Shown piece after piece: positions 27,286-36,979 of a stretch of DNA of 64,000 nt. How positions within the stretch are numbered: position 1 is the stretch's first letter; each line of letters opens with the position of its first letter. The notes beneath the pieces were generated by a model. That model saw only the letters and a program-made list of their open reading frames with translations. It was not told the origin of the DNA and made no database searches. The stretch comes from an uncultured Aquimarina sp. GTDB taxonomy: Bacteria > Bacteroidota > Bacteroidia > Flavobacteriales > Flavobacteriaceae. The position numbers and the translations under genes are program-made. Location of the stretch: contig CANLMN010000001.1 of the NCBI GenBank assembly GCA_947492105.1, positions 124,001 to 188,000 of the forward strand, given 5' to 3'.

Positions 27286-28158
27286 ATGAAAAGAATCAAA
27301 GTATTGGCACTAAGTGCCATCGCTACAGGATTATTATTTTCTTGTCAAAACGAAAATATCACTACATCGGATGTAGAAATTAAAGAAACCAGTAGTATTA
27401 CTCCTGAATTTTTGGCCAAACTAGATGCTGTAGATATTAATACAAAATTCGTCAAAGAAATTGAAGTCACAAAATTGGACGGTTCCGTCGAAAAACAACT
27501 AATGTTAGACGATGACATTATTATGCCTTATAGCAAAATTCAAGAAATGTTCGCCTACTATGACAGGCAATTCAAAAGCTCCAAAACAAGCAAAAAACAA
27601 TACGTTACACCAGATAGAGTACGTCAAGGAATAACAATCAGCGTTTATGGTTTCACAGGCTCCGGTGTCAATCAACTAACGGCAGACGCACGGCAAACCT
27701 TGGGTTGGGCCGTGGACAATCTTAATGCTGCACAAACCAATCTGACCTTCACCTTGGATTTTGGGACGGATTATGAAGATGCAGACATTGTTGTATATAG
27801 AGATCCAAACTCTCCGCGACCGGGGACACTTGCTTCTGCTGGCTTCCCTACTAACGGGCGTCCATTTAACGAAGTTAAACTCTACCCTTTGTTAGACACA
27901 AGAAGTGGCAACTACCTAGAAGCGACTATCGTCCATGAATTAGGACATTGTGTAGGTTTTCGTCACACAGACTGGTTTAGTAGAGAAAGCTGCAGTAATG
28001 TACCAGATCCAGAACCTCGTCTTGGAGCAATTTTAGTTCCTGGTACACCTAGAGGTTATGACCCGGGATCTATTATGAGAGCCTGCGTAAACCCGCGAAC
28101 AGACGGAGAGTTCAACAACAACGACATTATAGCACTTCGAGCTATGTATCCAAGATAA
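27286..28158 (+). CDS. M57 / HEIGH-type metallopeptidase lipoprotein
   Basis: 290 aa. Lipoprotein signal with LLFSC, Cys at residue 20. A propeptide-like segment (about 25-110) precedes the catalytic domain. The zinc motif HELGHCVGFRH lies at residues 217-227 and fits HExxHxxGxxH, with the Glu as catalytic base; GSIMRACVNP downstream is the expected Met-turn region. Two Cys residues (ESC and MRAC) could form a disulfide. These 'dual-action HEIGH' peptidases are common in flavobacteria as cell-surface or secreted enzymes; targets are unknown. The upstream leader is unusually gene-poor. Confidence 0.9.
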   Translation: MKRIKVLALSAIATGLLFSCQNENITTSDVEIKETSSITPEFLAKLDAVDINTKFVKEIEVTKLDGSVEKQLMLDDDIIMPYSKIQEMFAYYDRQFKSSKTSKKQYVTPDRVRQGITISVYGFTGSGVNQLTADARQTLGWAVDNLNAAQTNLTFTLDFGTDYEDADIVVYRDPNSPRPGTLASAGFPTNGRPFNEVKLYPLLDTRSGNYLEATIVHELGHCVGFRHTDWFSRESCSNVPDPEPRLGAILVPGTPRGYDPGSIMRACVNPRTDGEFNNNDIIALRAMYPR

Positions 28159-28462
28159 TCAACAAAAAGTACAACTCATAAATTTATGTCATAGAGAGGT
28201 TGCATTTCTGGCAACCTCTTTTTTTTATAAAAAACTCAGATAAGGCAAGAAAACCCCAAAAAAAATACATATTTCCTAAAAAACCTCCAGTATTCAAACT
28301 TCTAACTATCAATAATTGAATAAGCAGCAATTACACCATTAATTCCCCCAATAATTCGTAATTTTGAGGGATCAATTTTGAGAATTTTACATTTTTTTTA
28401 AATACAAAAATCTCATTTTGCTGAAGACTTAAAAGTTAACGTAATCTAAAAAAATACCTAAA
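28159..28462. other. Gap with terminator
   Basis: 304 bp between the metallopeptidase gene and mdh. It holds the terminator at 28195-28227 and otherwise AT-rich sequence that must contain the mdh promoter. No unambiguous box was found. Confidence 0.55.
28195..28227 (+). terminator. Terminator after metallopeptidase gene
   Basis: Perfect 9-bp stem AGAGGTTGC / GCAACCTCT (28195-28203 with 28211-28219), 7-nt loop, then eight T residues. Confidence 0.85.
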
Positions 28463-29389
28463 ATGAAAGTAACCGTAGTTGGAGCTGGAGCAGTAGGCGC
28501 AAGTTGTGCTGAGTATATTGCTATTAAAAATTTTGCTTCTGAAGTAGTAATCCTAGATATCAAAGAAGGTTTTGCAGAAGGAAAAGCCATGGATTTGATG
28601 CAAACGGCCTCTTTATTAAAATTTGACACACAAATAACTGGAAGTACTAGTGACTACTCCAAAACTGCAGGGTCAGATATCGCAGTTATTACAAGCGGAA
28701 TCCCTCGTAAACCAGGAATGACTCGTGAGGAATTAATTGGAATTAATGCAGGTATCGTAAAAGATGTATCTTCTAATATCATCAAACATTCTCCAAATGC
28801 TATAATCATTGTAGTAAGTAACCCTATGGATACGATGACTTATTTGGTACACAAAACTACTGGATTGCCAAAAAACAAAATCATTGGTATGGGTGGTGCA
28901 TTAGATAGTGCCCGTTTCAAATACAGATTAGCAGAAGCCCTGGAAGCTCCAATCTCTGATATTGATGGAATGGTAATTGGTGGACACAGTGACAAAGGAA
29001 TGGTACCATTAACTCGACTAGCAACTCGTAACAGCGTAAAAGCTTCTGAGTTTTTGTCAGAAGAACGTCTAGAACAAGTAGCCGCTGACACCCGTGTGGG
29101 AGGAGCTACTCTAACTGGATTGTTAGGAACCAGTGCTTGGTATGCACCGGGAGCCGCAGTCTCTTCTATGGTACAAGCAATTGCATGTGATCAGAAAAAA
29201 ATGTTCCCATGTTCTGCTCTACTAGACGGAGAATATGATCTAAGTGACCTTTGTATTGGTGTTCCAGTAATTCTTGGAAAAGATGGTTTAGAAAAAATCA
29301 TCACCATCGAATTAGATGATGCCGAAAAAGCAAAAATGCAAGAAAGTGCCGCTGGAGTCAAAAAGACCAATGGATTATTGGCTCTTTAA
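28463..29389 (+). CDS. mdh: Malate dehydrogenase
   Basis: 308 aa of the LDH-like MDH group. The Rossmann motif VTVVGAGAVGASCAEYIA is at the N-terminus, with Asp of VVILDI for NAD. Substrate/catalytic blocks are ITSGIPRKPGMTREELI (mobile loop with two Arg), VSNPMDTMTYLVHK, GMGGALDSARFKYRLAE (Asp-Arg) and VIGGHSDKGMVPL (catalytic His). It interconverts malate and oxaloacetate in the TCA cycle. The stop is followed by a terminator at 29587-29618, so it is monocistronic. Confidence 0.96.
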   Translation: MKVTVVGAGAVGASCAEYIAIKNFASEVVILDIKEGFAEGKAMDLMQTASLLKFDTQITGSTSDYSKTAGSDIAVITSGIPRKPGMTREELIGINAGIVKDVSSNIIKHSPNAIIIVVSNPMDTMTYLVHKTTGLPKNKIIGMGGALDSARFKYRLAEALEAPISDIDGMVIGGHSDKGMVPLTRLATRNSVKASEFLSEERLEQVAADTRVGGATLTGLLGTSAWYAPGAAVSSMVQAIACDQKKMFPCSALLDGEYDLSDLCIGVPVILGKDGLEKIITIELDDAEKAKMQESAAGVKKTNGLLAL

Positions 29390-29455
29390 GCAACAGTCAT
29401 TTTTTGAATAAAGCTTATTGAAGTGGTTCAAACTTTTTCTACTCACTATAAAAAT

Positions 29456-29519
29456 GCTTTTTTTATGCAATTCTTGTCTTTTTCTTAGTTCCTAGCATTG
29501 CTATAATGTACAGAAAACA
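29456..29519 (+). repeat. Short dispersed repeat D, copy 2
   Basis: GCTTTTTTTATGCAATTCTTG, then TCTTTTTCTTAG, CTAGCATTGCTATAATG and a CAGAAAACA end. It aligns over about 63 bp with 372-434 and 36569-36630. It lies 66 bp after the mdh stop. Confidence 0.55.
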
Positions 29520-29586
29520 CTTTAATTGACTAAAAAACACCTTTTTTCAGTCAGAATCATAAAAGTTAGAACCACTTTAATTTTTA

Positions 29587-29618
29587 AAATAAAAGCTGCT
29601 TTGATGCAGCTTTTATTT
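29587..29618 (+). terminator. Terminator after mdh
   Basis: 13-bp stem (29587-29599 with 29606-29618) with core AAAAGCTGC and a 6-nt loop, followed by further T residues. It separates mdh from the next gene and argues against starts upstream of 29634 for that gene. Confidence 0.8.
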
Positions 29619-29633
29619 TTTTATATTTGCAGC

Positions 29634-30251
29634 ATGATGAAAAAAAGGTGTTTTGGAATATTAACCTCTGTACTCGCATTACTTGTGATCGTACAGCAAC
29701 ACACCATTGTATCTAATCCAGAGATTGTATTAGAATTTGTCAATATTGAAATTAATTCACCAGAAGCGCAAAATGCAATTACGATTATAGAACAGCAATT
29801 GCATGCTATTGGAGCAAAAAACACTAAAGTTTCAAAAGGGTTTAAAAAAGGTAAGCTCAAAATCACCTATTATGGCGATACGGATATCGCTTATATCAAA
29901 AAAGCCCTTTCTCATGAAAAAGATGCGTCTATTGCGCTCATTCTTCAGGATCAAGGAGAAAACAATCTTCCCAAAAAAGAAGAATTACAAGATTTCAAAC
30001 TAAACATCTATGAAGTCCAAAAGGCATCTGATTTTAGTTCAGATTTTATTGTCAATACGACCTTAAAGCTTAAAAAATCACAAGACAAGCAAACTAAATT
30101 TGATTCTTATAGTTCTACCTTTGCTTCTTCAAACAATGACATTTGCAAACTTGTCATAAAAAGAACTCAAAAAATAACTGCCTACAATGAAATACCAGCT
30201 ACTCGTATTTCATACCAGATCCCAGAAGTGCGTGCAGGCCCATTTTCTTAA
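29634..30251 (+). CDS. Hypothetical exported protein upstream of secDF
   Basis: 205 aa from the first of two adjacent ATGs (29634, 29637). The frame is open from 29526, but that part overlaps the mdh terminator. The N-terminus MMKKRCFGILTSVLALLVIV is a signal peptide or anchor. Residues about 30-105 (IVLEFVNIEINSPEAQNAIT, KGKLKITYYGD, IAYIKKAL) look like a small alpha/beta domain that could bind metal or peptide, but no family is recognised. The rest is Lys/Ser-rich, and NDICKLVIKRTQKITAYNEI follows. It sits 238 bp before secDF; functional linkage is unproven. Confidence 0.7.
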   Translation: MMKKRCFGILTSVLALLVIVQQHTIVSNPEIVLEFVNIEINSPEAQNAITIIEQQLHAIGAKNTKVSKGFKKGKLKITYYGDTDIAYIKKALSHEKDASIALILQDQGENNLPKKEELQDFKLNIYEVQKASDFSSDFIVNTTLKLKKSQDKQTKFDSYSSTFASSNNDICKLVIKRTQKITAYNEIPATRISYQIPEVRAGPFS

Positions 30252-30489
30252 TCAAAATTCTTTTTTCTTTCTACAAGAAAGATCACTAATGGTATACGTA
30301 TAATATAGCATTTCAAAAAAAGATGCTGCGAGTTCAATTCGTAGATGCTGTTGCTTGATGCAACATATTTATTATTGCTTTTCCATAATACACATGCAAA
30401 AGCATAACCACTAATAACCACAAACTAATTGTCATACTTGAAGAAAGACAAAAGTCTAATTCAATGTATTTGACTAAAATAAATACACA

Positions 30490-33400
30490 ATGCAAAATAA
30501 AGGATTAATACGGGTATTTGCCATCCTATTCGGTTTGGTATGTATCTATCAATTATCATACACTTTTATCACAAACTCCAAGGAGAGTGAGGCAAAAGAA
30601 TATGCGATACAAAAATTTGACACAAGTGTCGCTAATTATTCTAAATTAAGAGAAAAAGCAGAACGCGATTACTTAGATTCTATTGGAAAAACAGAAATAT
30701 TTGCTGGAATCACCTATAAAGCTGCTAAAGAAAAAGAACTTAACAAAGGGCTTGACCTTAAAGGAGGAATCAATGTAATTCTTCAGATTTCTGTAAGAGA
30801 CATCCTAAAAGGATTGGCAGACAACTCCAAAGACCCTGCATTCAACCAAGCGCTAAACGCTGCTTCTGAAGCGCAGAAAAGTAGTGACTCTGATTATGTA
30901 GACTTATTTTTTGACGCATACAATGCTATTCCAGACACCAAATTGGCTTCGCCAGATGTATTTGCGAATAAGACATTAAGTGATCAAATCAACTTCGAAA
31001 TGTCTAATAGCGAAGTAGAACCTATTCTTCGTAGAAAAATAGACGAATCTATTACTTCTGCCTTTGAAGTATTACGTAAGCGTATTGACAAATTTGGTGT
31101 AACACAACCAAATATCCAACGTCTGGGAGAGTCTGGACGTATCTTGGTGGAGCTACCTGGTGCCAAAGATGTTGATCGTGTAAAAAAATTAGTTTCTAGT
31201 ACTGCTCAATTAGAATTTTGGGATGTATATAAGCAAGAAGAACTTTTTGGTTTCTTAGCACAGGCCAACAGTGTCTTGAAAGAAATTGAAAATGTTAAAA
31301 AACCAAAGGAAGAAAGCAAAGAAACAACCAAAGACAGTACAAAAACGGCAGACTCTTCTATCGATGACTTATTAGAAGATGCAGAAGACACAACAGAAGC
31401 TGCAGAAGCAAATCCATTATTTGATTTGATCAAAGGTAGCGGCTACCAAGGTGGTCCTATACTAGCATCTGTTTCTGTAAAAGATACGGCACAGTTCATG
31501 TCTCATCTTAGAAACAGCAAAGTGCGCTCTTTACTTCCTACCGAACAGCGTTATGCAAAATTTGTTTGGGGAAAAGTTGATCAAGAAGGTGGACTAGTAG
31601 ACCTATATGCTTTAAAAGGCAACAGAGACAACACTCCTGATATGAGTGGTGGTGTTATCACGGATGCTGCACAAAGTTATGATCAGGTTGGTCGTGTTGC
31701 AGTTACTATGCAAATGAACGGAAAGGGTGCCAAAAAATGGGAAGAAATGACCGGTAGAGCTTCTACACAAAGAAGTCAAATTGCCATTACTCTTGATGAT
31801 GTAGTATATTCTGCTCCTGGTGTATCTAGCGGTCCAATTTCTGGTGGTCGTAGTGAGATTACAGGAGATTTCTCTATCGAAGAAGGTCAGGATTTGGCCA
31901 ATGTATTACGTGCTGGTAAACTTCCTGCTCGTGCAACTATTATTCAAAGTGAAATTGTTGGTCCTTCATTAGGGCAAGAAGCTATTGATAGCGGTATTAG
32001 ATCTTTCCTTATCGCATTAGCTTTGGTACTTATCTGGATGATTTTCTATTATGGTAAAGCTGGAATATTTGCAGATATTGCCTTGGTTGTAAACATCTTA
32101 TTTATATTCGGAGTATTAGCTGGATTAAAAGCTGTATTAACCTTGCCTGGTATTGCAGGTATCGTATTGACCATAGGTATGTCGGTAGATGCAAACGTAC
32201 TTATTTTTGAACGTATCCGAGAAGAATTAGCCAAAGGAAAAATACAAAAAGATGCAATCAAAGATGGTTTCAGTAATGCATTGTCTTCTATCCTTGATGC
32301 AAACATCACTACAGGTCTAACTGGTTTCATCTTATTACTTTTTGGAACAGGACCTATCCAAGGGTTTGCAACTACTCTATTAATTGGTATTGCTACTTCC
32401 TTGTTTACAGCAATCTTTATCACTCGTCTCTTTATAGATGGTTATGGTAAAAACGGTAAATCTCTAGACTTCTCTACTGGGGCTACCAAAAATCTTTTCC
32501 AGAACATCAATATTGATTTCTTAGGAAAACGCAAAATTGCATATGCTATATCAGGAGTATTGATCGCCGTCGGAATTGGTTCTTTGGTTACCCAAGGACT
32601 CAACCAAGGGGTCGATTTTGTTGGGGGACGCACTTACACTGTACGTTTTGCTAATGATGTTAATCCTACCGAAGTTGAAACCAAATTAATTGAAACTTTT
32701 GGAAGTGCTGACGCCAAAACTTTTGGAGCAAATAATCAGTTAAAAATTACAACAAAATACAAAGTTGATGAAGATGGAGAAGAAGTCGATTTAGAAATTC
32801 AACAAAAACTCCATGCGGCACTACAACCATATTTGGGTAGTATCAACTACAATCAATTCATGGACGGTAGTGACACCAAAAAAGTTGGAGTAATGTCTTC
32901 TATGAAAGTTGGACCAACCATTGCTGATGATATCAAAAAGAACTCTGTTTGGGCCGTATTAGGATCATTGTTCGTTGTATTCTTATACATCCTTCTACGT
33001 TTCCGTAGATGGCAGTTTAGTTTGGGAGCTGTTGCCGCAGTATTCCATGATGTATTGATCGTATTAGGAATCTTCTCATTGACCTACAAATTCATGCCTT
33101 TCAACATGGAGCTAGACCAAGCCTTTATAGCAGCAATCTTGACGGTAATCGGATACTCATTGAATGATACCGTGGTCGTATTTGATAGAATTCGCGAATT
33201 CTGGAATGAGCATACGGATTGGCCTATAGAAAAAACAGTAAACAGTGCATTGAACAGCACATTGAGTCGTACATTGAATACATCATTAACAACCTTGGTC
33301 GTGCTATTGGCGATATTTATATTTGGTGGTGAGTCTATTCAAGGATTCATGTTTGCCTTGATCGTTGGGGTAGTTGTAGGTACATACTCTTCGCTTTTCA

Positions 33401-33501
33401 TCGCAACACCAGTAATGTTTGACACTGTCAAGAAAACAGGATTAAAGAGAGATATAAAACCTGAATTAGAAGAAAAAGAGCAAGAAAAGGTAACTGCTTA
33501 A
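30490..33501 (+). CDS. secDF: Protein translocase SecDF (fused)
   Basis: 1003 aa, SecD and SecF in one chain as is usual in Bacteroidota. The SecD part has LDLKGGINVILQISVRDIL near residue 90, a P1 head domain, then six helices (about 500-665) with GMSVDANVLIFERIREEL. The SecF part follows: GLNQGVDFVGGRTYTVRF, an 'IGYSLNDTVVVFDRIRE' motif and C-terminal helices (about 820-985). Between residues about 265 and 310 lies a charged insertion rich in Lys, Glu, Asp and Thr. It uses the proton or sodium motive force to pull exported proteins through SecYEG. A 21-bp terminator follows. Confidence 0.96.
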   Translation: MQNKGLIRVFAILFGLVCIYQLSYTFITNSKESEAKEYAIQKFDTSVANYSKLREKAERDYLDSIGKTEIFAGITYKAAKEKELNKGLDLKGGINVILQISVRDILKGLADNSKDPAFNQALNAASEAQKSSDSDYVDLFFDAYNAIPDTKLASPDVFANKTLSDQINFEMSNSEVEPILRRKIDESITSAFEVLRKRIDKFGVTQPNIQRLGESGRILVELPGAKDVDRVKKLVSSTAQLEFWDVYKQEELFGFLAQANSVLKEIENVKKPKEESKETTKDSTKTADSSIDDLLEDAEDTTEAAEANPLFDLIKGSGYQGGPILASVSVKDTAQFMSHLRNSKVRSLLPTEQRYAKFVWGKVDQEGGLVDLYALKGNRDNTPDMSGGVITDAAQSYDQVGRVAVTMQMNGKGAKKWEEMTGRASTQRSQIAITLDDVVYSAPGVSSGPISGGRSEITGDFSIEEGQDLANVLRAGKLPARATIIQSEIVGPSLGQEAIDSGIRSFLIALALVLIWMIFYYGKAGIFADIALVVNILFIFGVLAGLKAVLTLPGIAGIVLTIGMSVDANVLIFERIREELAKGKIQKDAIKDGFSNALSSILDANITTGLTGFILLLFGTGPIQGFATTLLIGIATSLFTAIFITRLFIDGYGKNGKSLDFSTGATKNLFQNINIDFLGKRKIAYAISGVLIAVGIGSLVTQGLNQGVDFVGGRTYTVRFANDVNPTEVETKLIETFGSADAKTFGANNQLKITTKYKVDEDGEEVDLEIQQKLHAALQPYLGSINYNQFMDGSDTKKVGVMSSMKVGPTIADDIKKNSVWAVLGSLFVVFLYILLRFRRWQFSLGAVAAVFHDVLIVLGIFSLTYKFMPFNMELDQAFIAAILTVIGYSLNDTVVVFDRIREFWNEHTDWPIEKTVNSALNSTLSRTLNTSLTTLVVLLAIFIFGGESIQGFMFALIVGVVVGTYSSLFIATPVMFDTVKKTGLKRDIKPELEEKEQEKVTA

Positions 33502-33546
33502 CTTCGTTAAGAAAATTACTGAAACACCAAGTTGTGTTTTGCTTTT

Positions 33547-33597
33547 GTATATCAAAAAAGCCGCTATTCTTATAGGATAGCGGCTTTTTTGATATAC
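33547..33597 (+). terminator. Terminator after secDF
   Basis: Perfect 21-bp stem (33547-33567 with 33577-33597) with core AAAAAAGCCGCTAT and a 9-nt loop. The T6 run is inside the 3' arm, so it can act in both directions. Confidence 0.85.
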
Positions 33598-33655
33598 AGA
33601 ACTCTTCTTGATTTTTTCTTTATCCTAGAAAAAAATTAAATCGGCATACAACATT

Positions 33656-33967
33656 ATACCAGTAAAAAAATAGATAAAGCTTGTTTTTCTACTATTTTTT
33701 TACTCTAAAATTAAACCATAACCACTGGCTATGCTTGAATTTTACAGCTTGTACCATTTATCCTTTGAATTTACTGGGATACAATTTTCTTTTTACGCCT
33801 CAGCTTCAGTATAAAAACAAACTGTGACTAAGGATAAGCTTGGCTTTTATACTGAAACTTAAAAAAAAACCTTAATTCTCCTTCGGTAAATCCCAACAAC
33901 ATATGGGATTAAACTAGCCAAAAATAGTTCAAATTGCTTTAGCCTACCATTACATTTTATAGGGCAT
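33656..33967 (+). repeat. MITE-like element A, copy 3, split by element C
   Basis: Left part 33656-33751 (ATACCAGTAAAAAAATAGAT, TTTTTCTACTATTTTTTTAC, CACTGGCTATGCTTGAATTT) and right part 33910-33967 (AAACTAGCCAAAAATAGTTC, CCTACCATTACATTTTATAG). When joined, both halves align with element A at 26150-26312. The break is exactly at the A-element sequence AGCTCAAACTAG. Confidence 0.75.
33752..33909 (+). repeat. MITE-like element C, copy 3, inserted in element A
   Basis: 158 bp. GTACCATTTATCCTTTGAAT start, TTACTGGGATACAATTTTC, CGCCTCAGCTTCAGTATAAA, ACTAAGGATAAGCTTGG core, CTGAAACTTAAAAAA, then CGGTAAATCCCAACAACATATGG. This aligns throughout with 36980-37141. The end bases (GTACC, TGGGAT) differ slightly from the consensus ATACC/GGTAT. 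Confidence 0.75.
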
Positions 33968-34051
33968 AAAAATCAAAACACTACTGAACTCAAAACCAAA
34001 TCAAACTTTAGCATAAGATAAAATAGCTCAAAAAAACATCCCATTTAATCG

Positions 34052-34059
34052 TACCTTTG
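34052..34059 (+). promoter_or_regulatory. -7 promoter box of the TonB-dependent receptor gene
   Basis: TACCTTTG is an exact TAnnTTTG match, placed so that transcription would start about 13 nt before the ATG at 34079. It lies just outside element A. Confidence 0.45.
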
Positions 34060-34078
34060 CCCAAAAAAAACAGTCTCG

Positions 34079-36556
34079 ATGACCAAAATAAAATCAAGCT
34101 TTTTATTGTTTCTTGCGATAATTATAAATCATTCCATTACAATTGCTCAAATTAAAGGCAAAATCGTTGATGACCAAAACACCTCTCTAGAATATGCTAC
34201 AGCTGCATTATACAATCAAGAAGACAAAACCCTAGTAACTGGTGTAATTACCAATACAGAAGGTGTTTTTTTAATAGAAAATATAAAAAAAGGAACATAC
34301 TACCTAGAAGCCTCTTTTATCGGATACACCCCCAAAATCATAAAAAACCTTGACATCACCAATACAAACACATTACAAGACTTAGGGATCATCTCTCTAG
34401 AACTAGGAAAACAGTTGGACGAAGTTGTCGTTCAAGGTGAGCGCGCTACTGTAATCAACAAGATTGATCGTCAAATATTCGATGTAACAAAATTCAAAAA
34501 CGCACAAGGAGGCACAGGTGAAGATGTTATCCGAAACCTACCCTCAGTGAGTATTGATGGACAAGGAGCAATCAGTGTTAGAGGAAGTACAGGTTTTGTT
34601 GTACTCCTCAATGGAAAACCTGTACAAGGTAATTCTAGCACCATTATTGCGCAGCTTCCTGCAAATGCTATAGAACGTGTAGAGGTTATCACCGCCCCTT
34701 CTGCAAAATATGATCCTGAAGGGAAAGCAGGTATCCTAAATATTATCACCAAAAAAGGAGCTACCAATGGGACATTTGGACAACTAAATACTCGAGGAGG
34801 ATTGCCGTCTATAGAAACCTATGACAACGACAAAATACATCAACGCTACGGAGCTGACATTACCTATAATATACGAAACGAAAAATGGAACATTTCGTTA
34901 GGAGCTAGCTATCAACGAAACGACAAAGGAGGAAGACGAGAAGGAGATGTATACACTATTATAGAAGATACCCTAACACGATTTCCCTCTAGCGGAGAAC
35001 GTAGTTTTGATGAAATTAATTATAGTGGCCGTTTTACCTTAGATTTTACACCAAATCGTACCAATAACTTTGCCATAAGCTTCTTTGCAGGCAAACGAAA
35101 CAAAGAACGTCTTGCTGATATTGTTTACTTTGACAATCATGCGATCACACCAGCAAATACCGATAATAGACTATACACATTTCAATATTTCAATCACAAC
35201 CTACGCGCTAGACAAAGCGATTTTGCGCTAGGTAGTTTTGACTATGAACATATATTCAAAAATACGTCAAAAATAACCACTTCTTTCTTATACGAATACA
35301 CACTTTTGGGAGGTCCTACCGTCAATCAAAATCTTGGATTCCCAGATAATTCTATTCTTTATCAAGATGAGTTTAACACTAACGAGAATCCTTTGAATGG
35401 TATACGACTGCAACTTGACTACAGCTTCAAACCTTTTAGTATTGGCACACTAGAAACTGGATATCAATTTAGAAACCTAGATCATACTGGTGATTTTGTA
35501 TACGAAAGACGCTCTAGCTTTGAGGCCGATTTTGAATTAGTTCCGGAGTTCTCTAGTGAAGTAAATTTGACACGAAGTATCCATTCATTATACACCCAAT
35601 TCGCAGGTAAAAAAGGAAAATGGGATTATACTGCAGGTGCTAGATTAGAGCTTATGGACAGAACTCTTACCCTAAAAGACAAAGCGAATACCATCGACGA
35701 GACCTTTAATTTTGATTTTTCTAAAATCTATCCCTCGGCCTCTGTCCAATATGAGCTAAATGAAAACACAAATATCAAAGCTGCCTATAGTAAACGTGTA
35801 CAACGCACCACAACCTTCAAAATGAATCCATTCCCAGAGCGTGAACATTCGGAGACATTAGAACAGGGAGACCCAAATCTGAAACCCGAATTTATCGATT
35901 TGGTAGAATTAGGCATCACAAAGAAATTAAATGGTAGCAATTCCATTTTTGCCACTGCTTATTTTCGAAACACAAAAAATTTGGTCAATAGAGTCAATAC
36001 CGTATTTAATGATACTATTTTGAATCGGATCTATTCAAATGTAGGTAGTGGTCGCGCTATAGGGCTAGAAGTAGGCACACAGATAAAACCTACCAAAAAT
36101 TGGTCAAATTTTATAGGAGCGAACATCTATAACTATACGATTGACGGCACCTTTGATAATAAACCCATCGATACAGAAACTACAGTATATTCCATCAACT
36201 GGAATACCACATATAATTTTTGGGATACTGCATCGATACAGTTTACTTTTAATTATTTATCAGATCGCGTAACTGCGCAGGGAACTGACTCTCGATACTA
36301 CAGCCCGAATCTAACATTTCAAAAAAAGTTTTTTGACAATAGATTCACAGCAACGCTACAATGGCAAAATATTGACCTGGGAGTTTTAGACACCAACGAA
36401 CAGCGAATTACAACCTCTAGACCCAATGATTTTTTTACGACCACCAACTATATTTATGAAGTTGATATGATTATTCTCAATCTATCCTACATTTTCAAAA
36501 ACGGTAAGAACAAAACCAAGTTTATCGATAGTGAATTTGGAAAAAAGGAGTTTTAG
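34079..36556 (+). CDS. TonB-dependent receptor-like outer-membrane protein
   Basis: 825 aa. A signal peptide (1-24, ITIAQ) is followed by a CarboxypepD_reg-like domain (IKGKIVDDQNTSLEYATAAL, about 25-105), a plug domain (about 110-225; GTGEDVIRNLPSVSIDGQGA, IERVEVITAPSAKYDPEG and IITKKG) and a C-terminal barrel of the OMP_b-brl_3 type (about 230-825). The 'KYDPEG' region and the barrel type are those of Bacteroidota receptors for siderophores, peptides or metals rather than SusC proteins. No SusD-like gene follows. The substrate is unknown, and no regulator is adjacent. Confidence 0.9.
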   Translation: MTKIKSSFLLFLAIIINHSITIAQIKGKIVDDQNTSLEYATAALYNQEDKTLVTGVITNTEGVFLIENIKKGTYYLEASFIGYTPKIIKNLDITNTNTLQDLGIISLELGKQLDEVVVQGERATVINKIDRQIFDVTKFKNAQGGTGEDVIRNLPSVSIDGQGAISVRGSTGFVVLLNGKPVQGNSSTIIAQLPANAIERVEVITAPSAKYDPEGKAGILNIITKKGATNGTFGQLNTRGGLPSIETYDNDKIHQRYGADITYNIRNEKWNISLGASYQRNDKGGRREGDVYTIIEDTLTRFPSSGERSFDEINYSGRFTLDFTPNRTNNFAISFFAGKRNKERLADIVYFDNHAITPANTDNRLYTFQYFNHNLRARQSDFALGSFDYEHIFKNTSKITTSFLYEYTLLGGPTVNQNLGFPDNSILYQDEFNTNENPLNGIRLQLDYSFKPFSIGTLETGYQFRNLDHTGDFVYERRSSFEADFELVPEFSSEVNLTRSIHSLYTQFAGKKGKWDYTAGARLELMDRTLTLKDKANTIDETFNFDFSKIYPSASVQYELNENTNIKAAYSKRVQRTTTFKMNPFPEREHSETLEQGDPNLKPEFIDLVELGITKKLNGSNSIFATAYFRNTKNLVNRVNTVFNDTILNRIYSNVGSGRAIGLEVGTQIKPTKNWSNFIGANIYNYTIDGTFDNKPIDTETTVYSINWNTTYNFWDTASIQFTFNYLSDRVTAQGTDSRYYSPNLTFQKKFFDNRFTATLQWQNIDLGVLDTNEQRITTSRPNDFFTTTNYIYEVDMIILNLSYIFKNGKNKTKFIDSEFGKKEF

Positions 36557-36568
36557 CAACAAATAACA

Positions 36569-36630
36569 GTTTTTACGTAATTTTCGTCTCTTGCTTAGCT
36601 AATAGCGCCATTATGAGCTGCAAAAAAAGC
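36569..36630 (+). repeat. Short dispersed repeat D, copy 3
   Basis: GTTTTTACGTAATTTTCGTC, TCTTGCTTAGCTAATAGCG, CATTATGAGCTGCAAAAAAAG; begins 13 bp after the receptor stop codon. It aligns with 372-434 and 29456-29519. Confidence 0.55.
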
Positions 36631-36758
36631 TACAATTACTCAAAAAGTTGCTTACCATCATCAACAGCCAATCTTTCTCTTGCGATCAATATGGCCAGTT
36701 TCAAAAAGAGCGTGAATCACTCGTTAGAAAAATCATTCATCGCAATACAAATAAATAC

Positions 36759-36792
36759 AAAACCATTGACTTATTTTTGAGTCAATGGTTTT
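36759..36792 (+). terminator. Terminator after the receptor gene
   Basis: Stem AAACCATTGACT / AGTCAATGGTTT, loop of about 8 nt, with T-rich tail. Confidence 0.75.
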
Positions 36793-36979
36793 TCTTTTAT
36801 CACTATGTTTTTAAGCAGAACGAAATACTATTATAGTAATAATCAAAATGCAAAACAACACGCATTTTTTGTAATTATTCCCTATTCTCCTTTAAAAAAC
36901 GCTATTTGTTACAAAAAAACAATTGATCCAACATCAAAAGTTACACCCACACGATGTATTCACCTAAAATACAGAGATA

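Larger units (their letters stand above)
33502..34078. other. Intergenic repeat nest (element C inside element A)
   Basis: 577 bp. It has the secDF terminator (33547-33597), then element A (33656-33967) interrupted by element C (33752-33909), then the receptor promoter. No gene. Confidence 0.75.
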
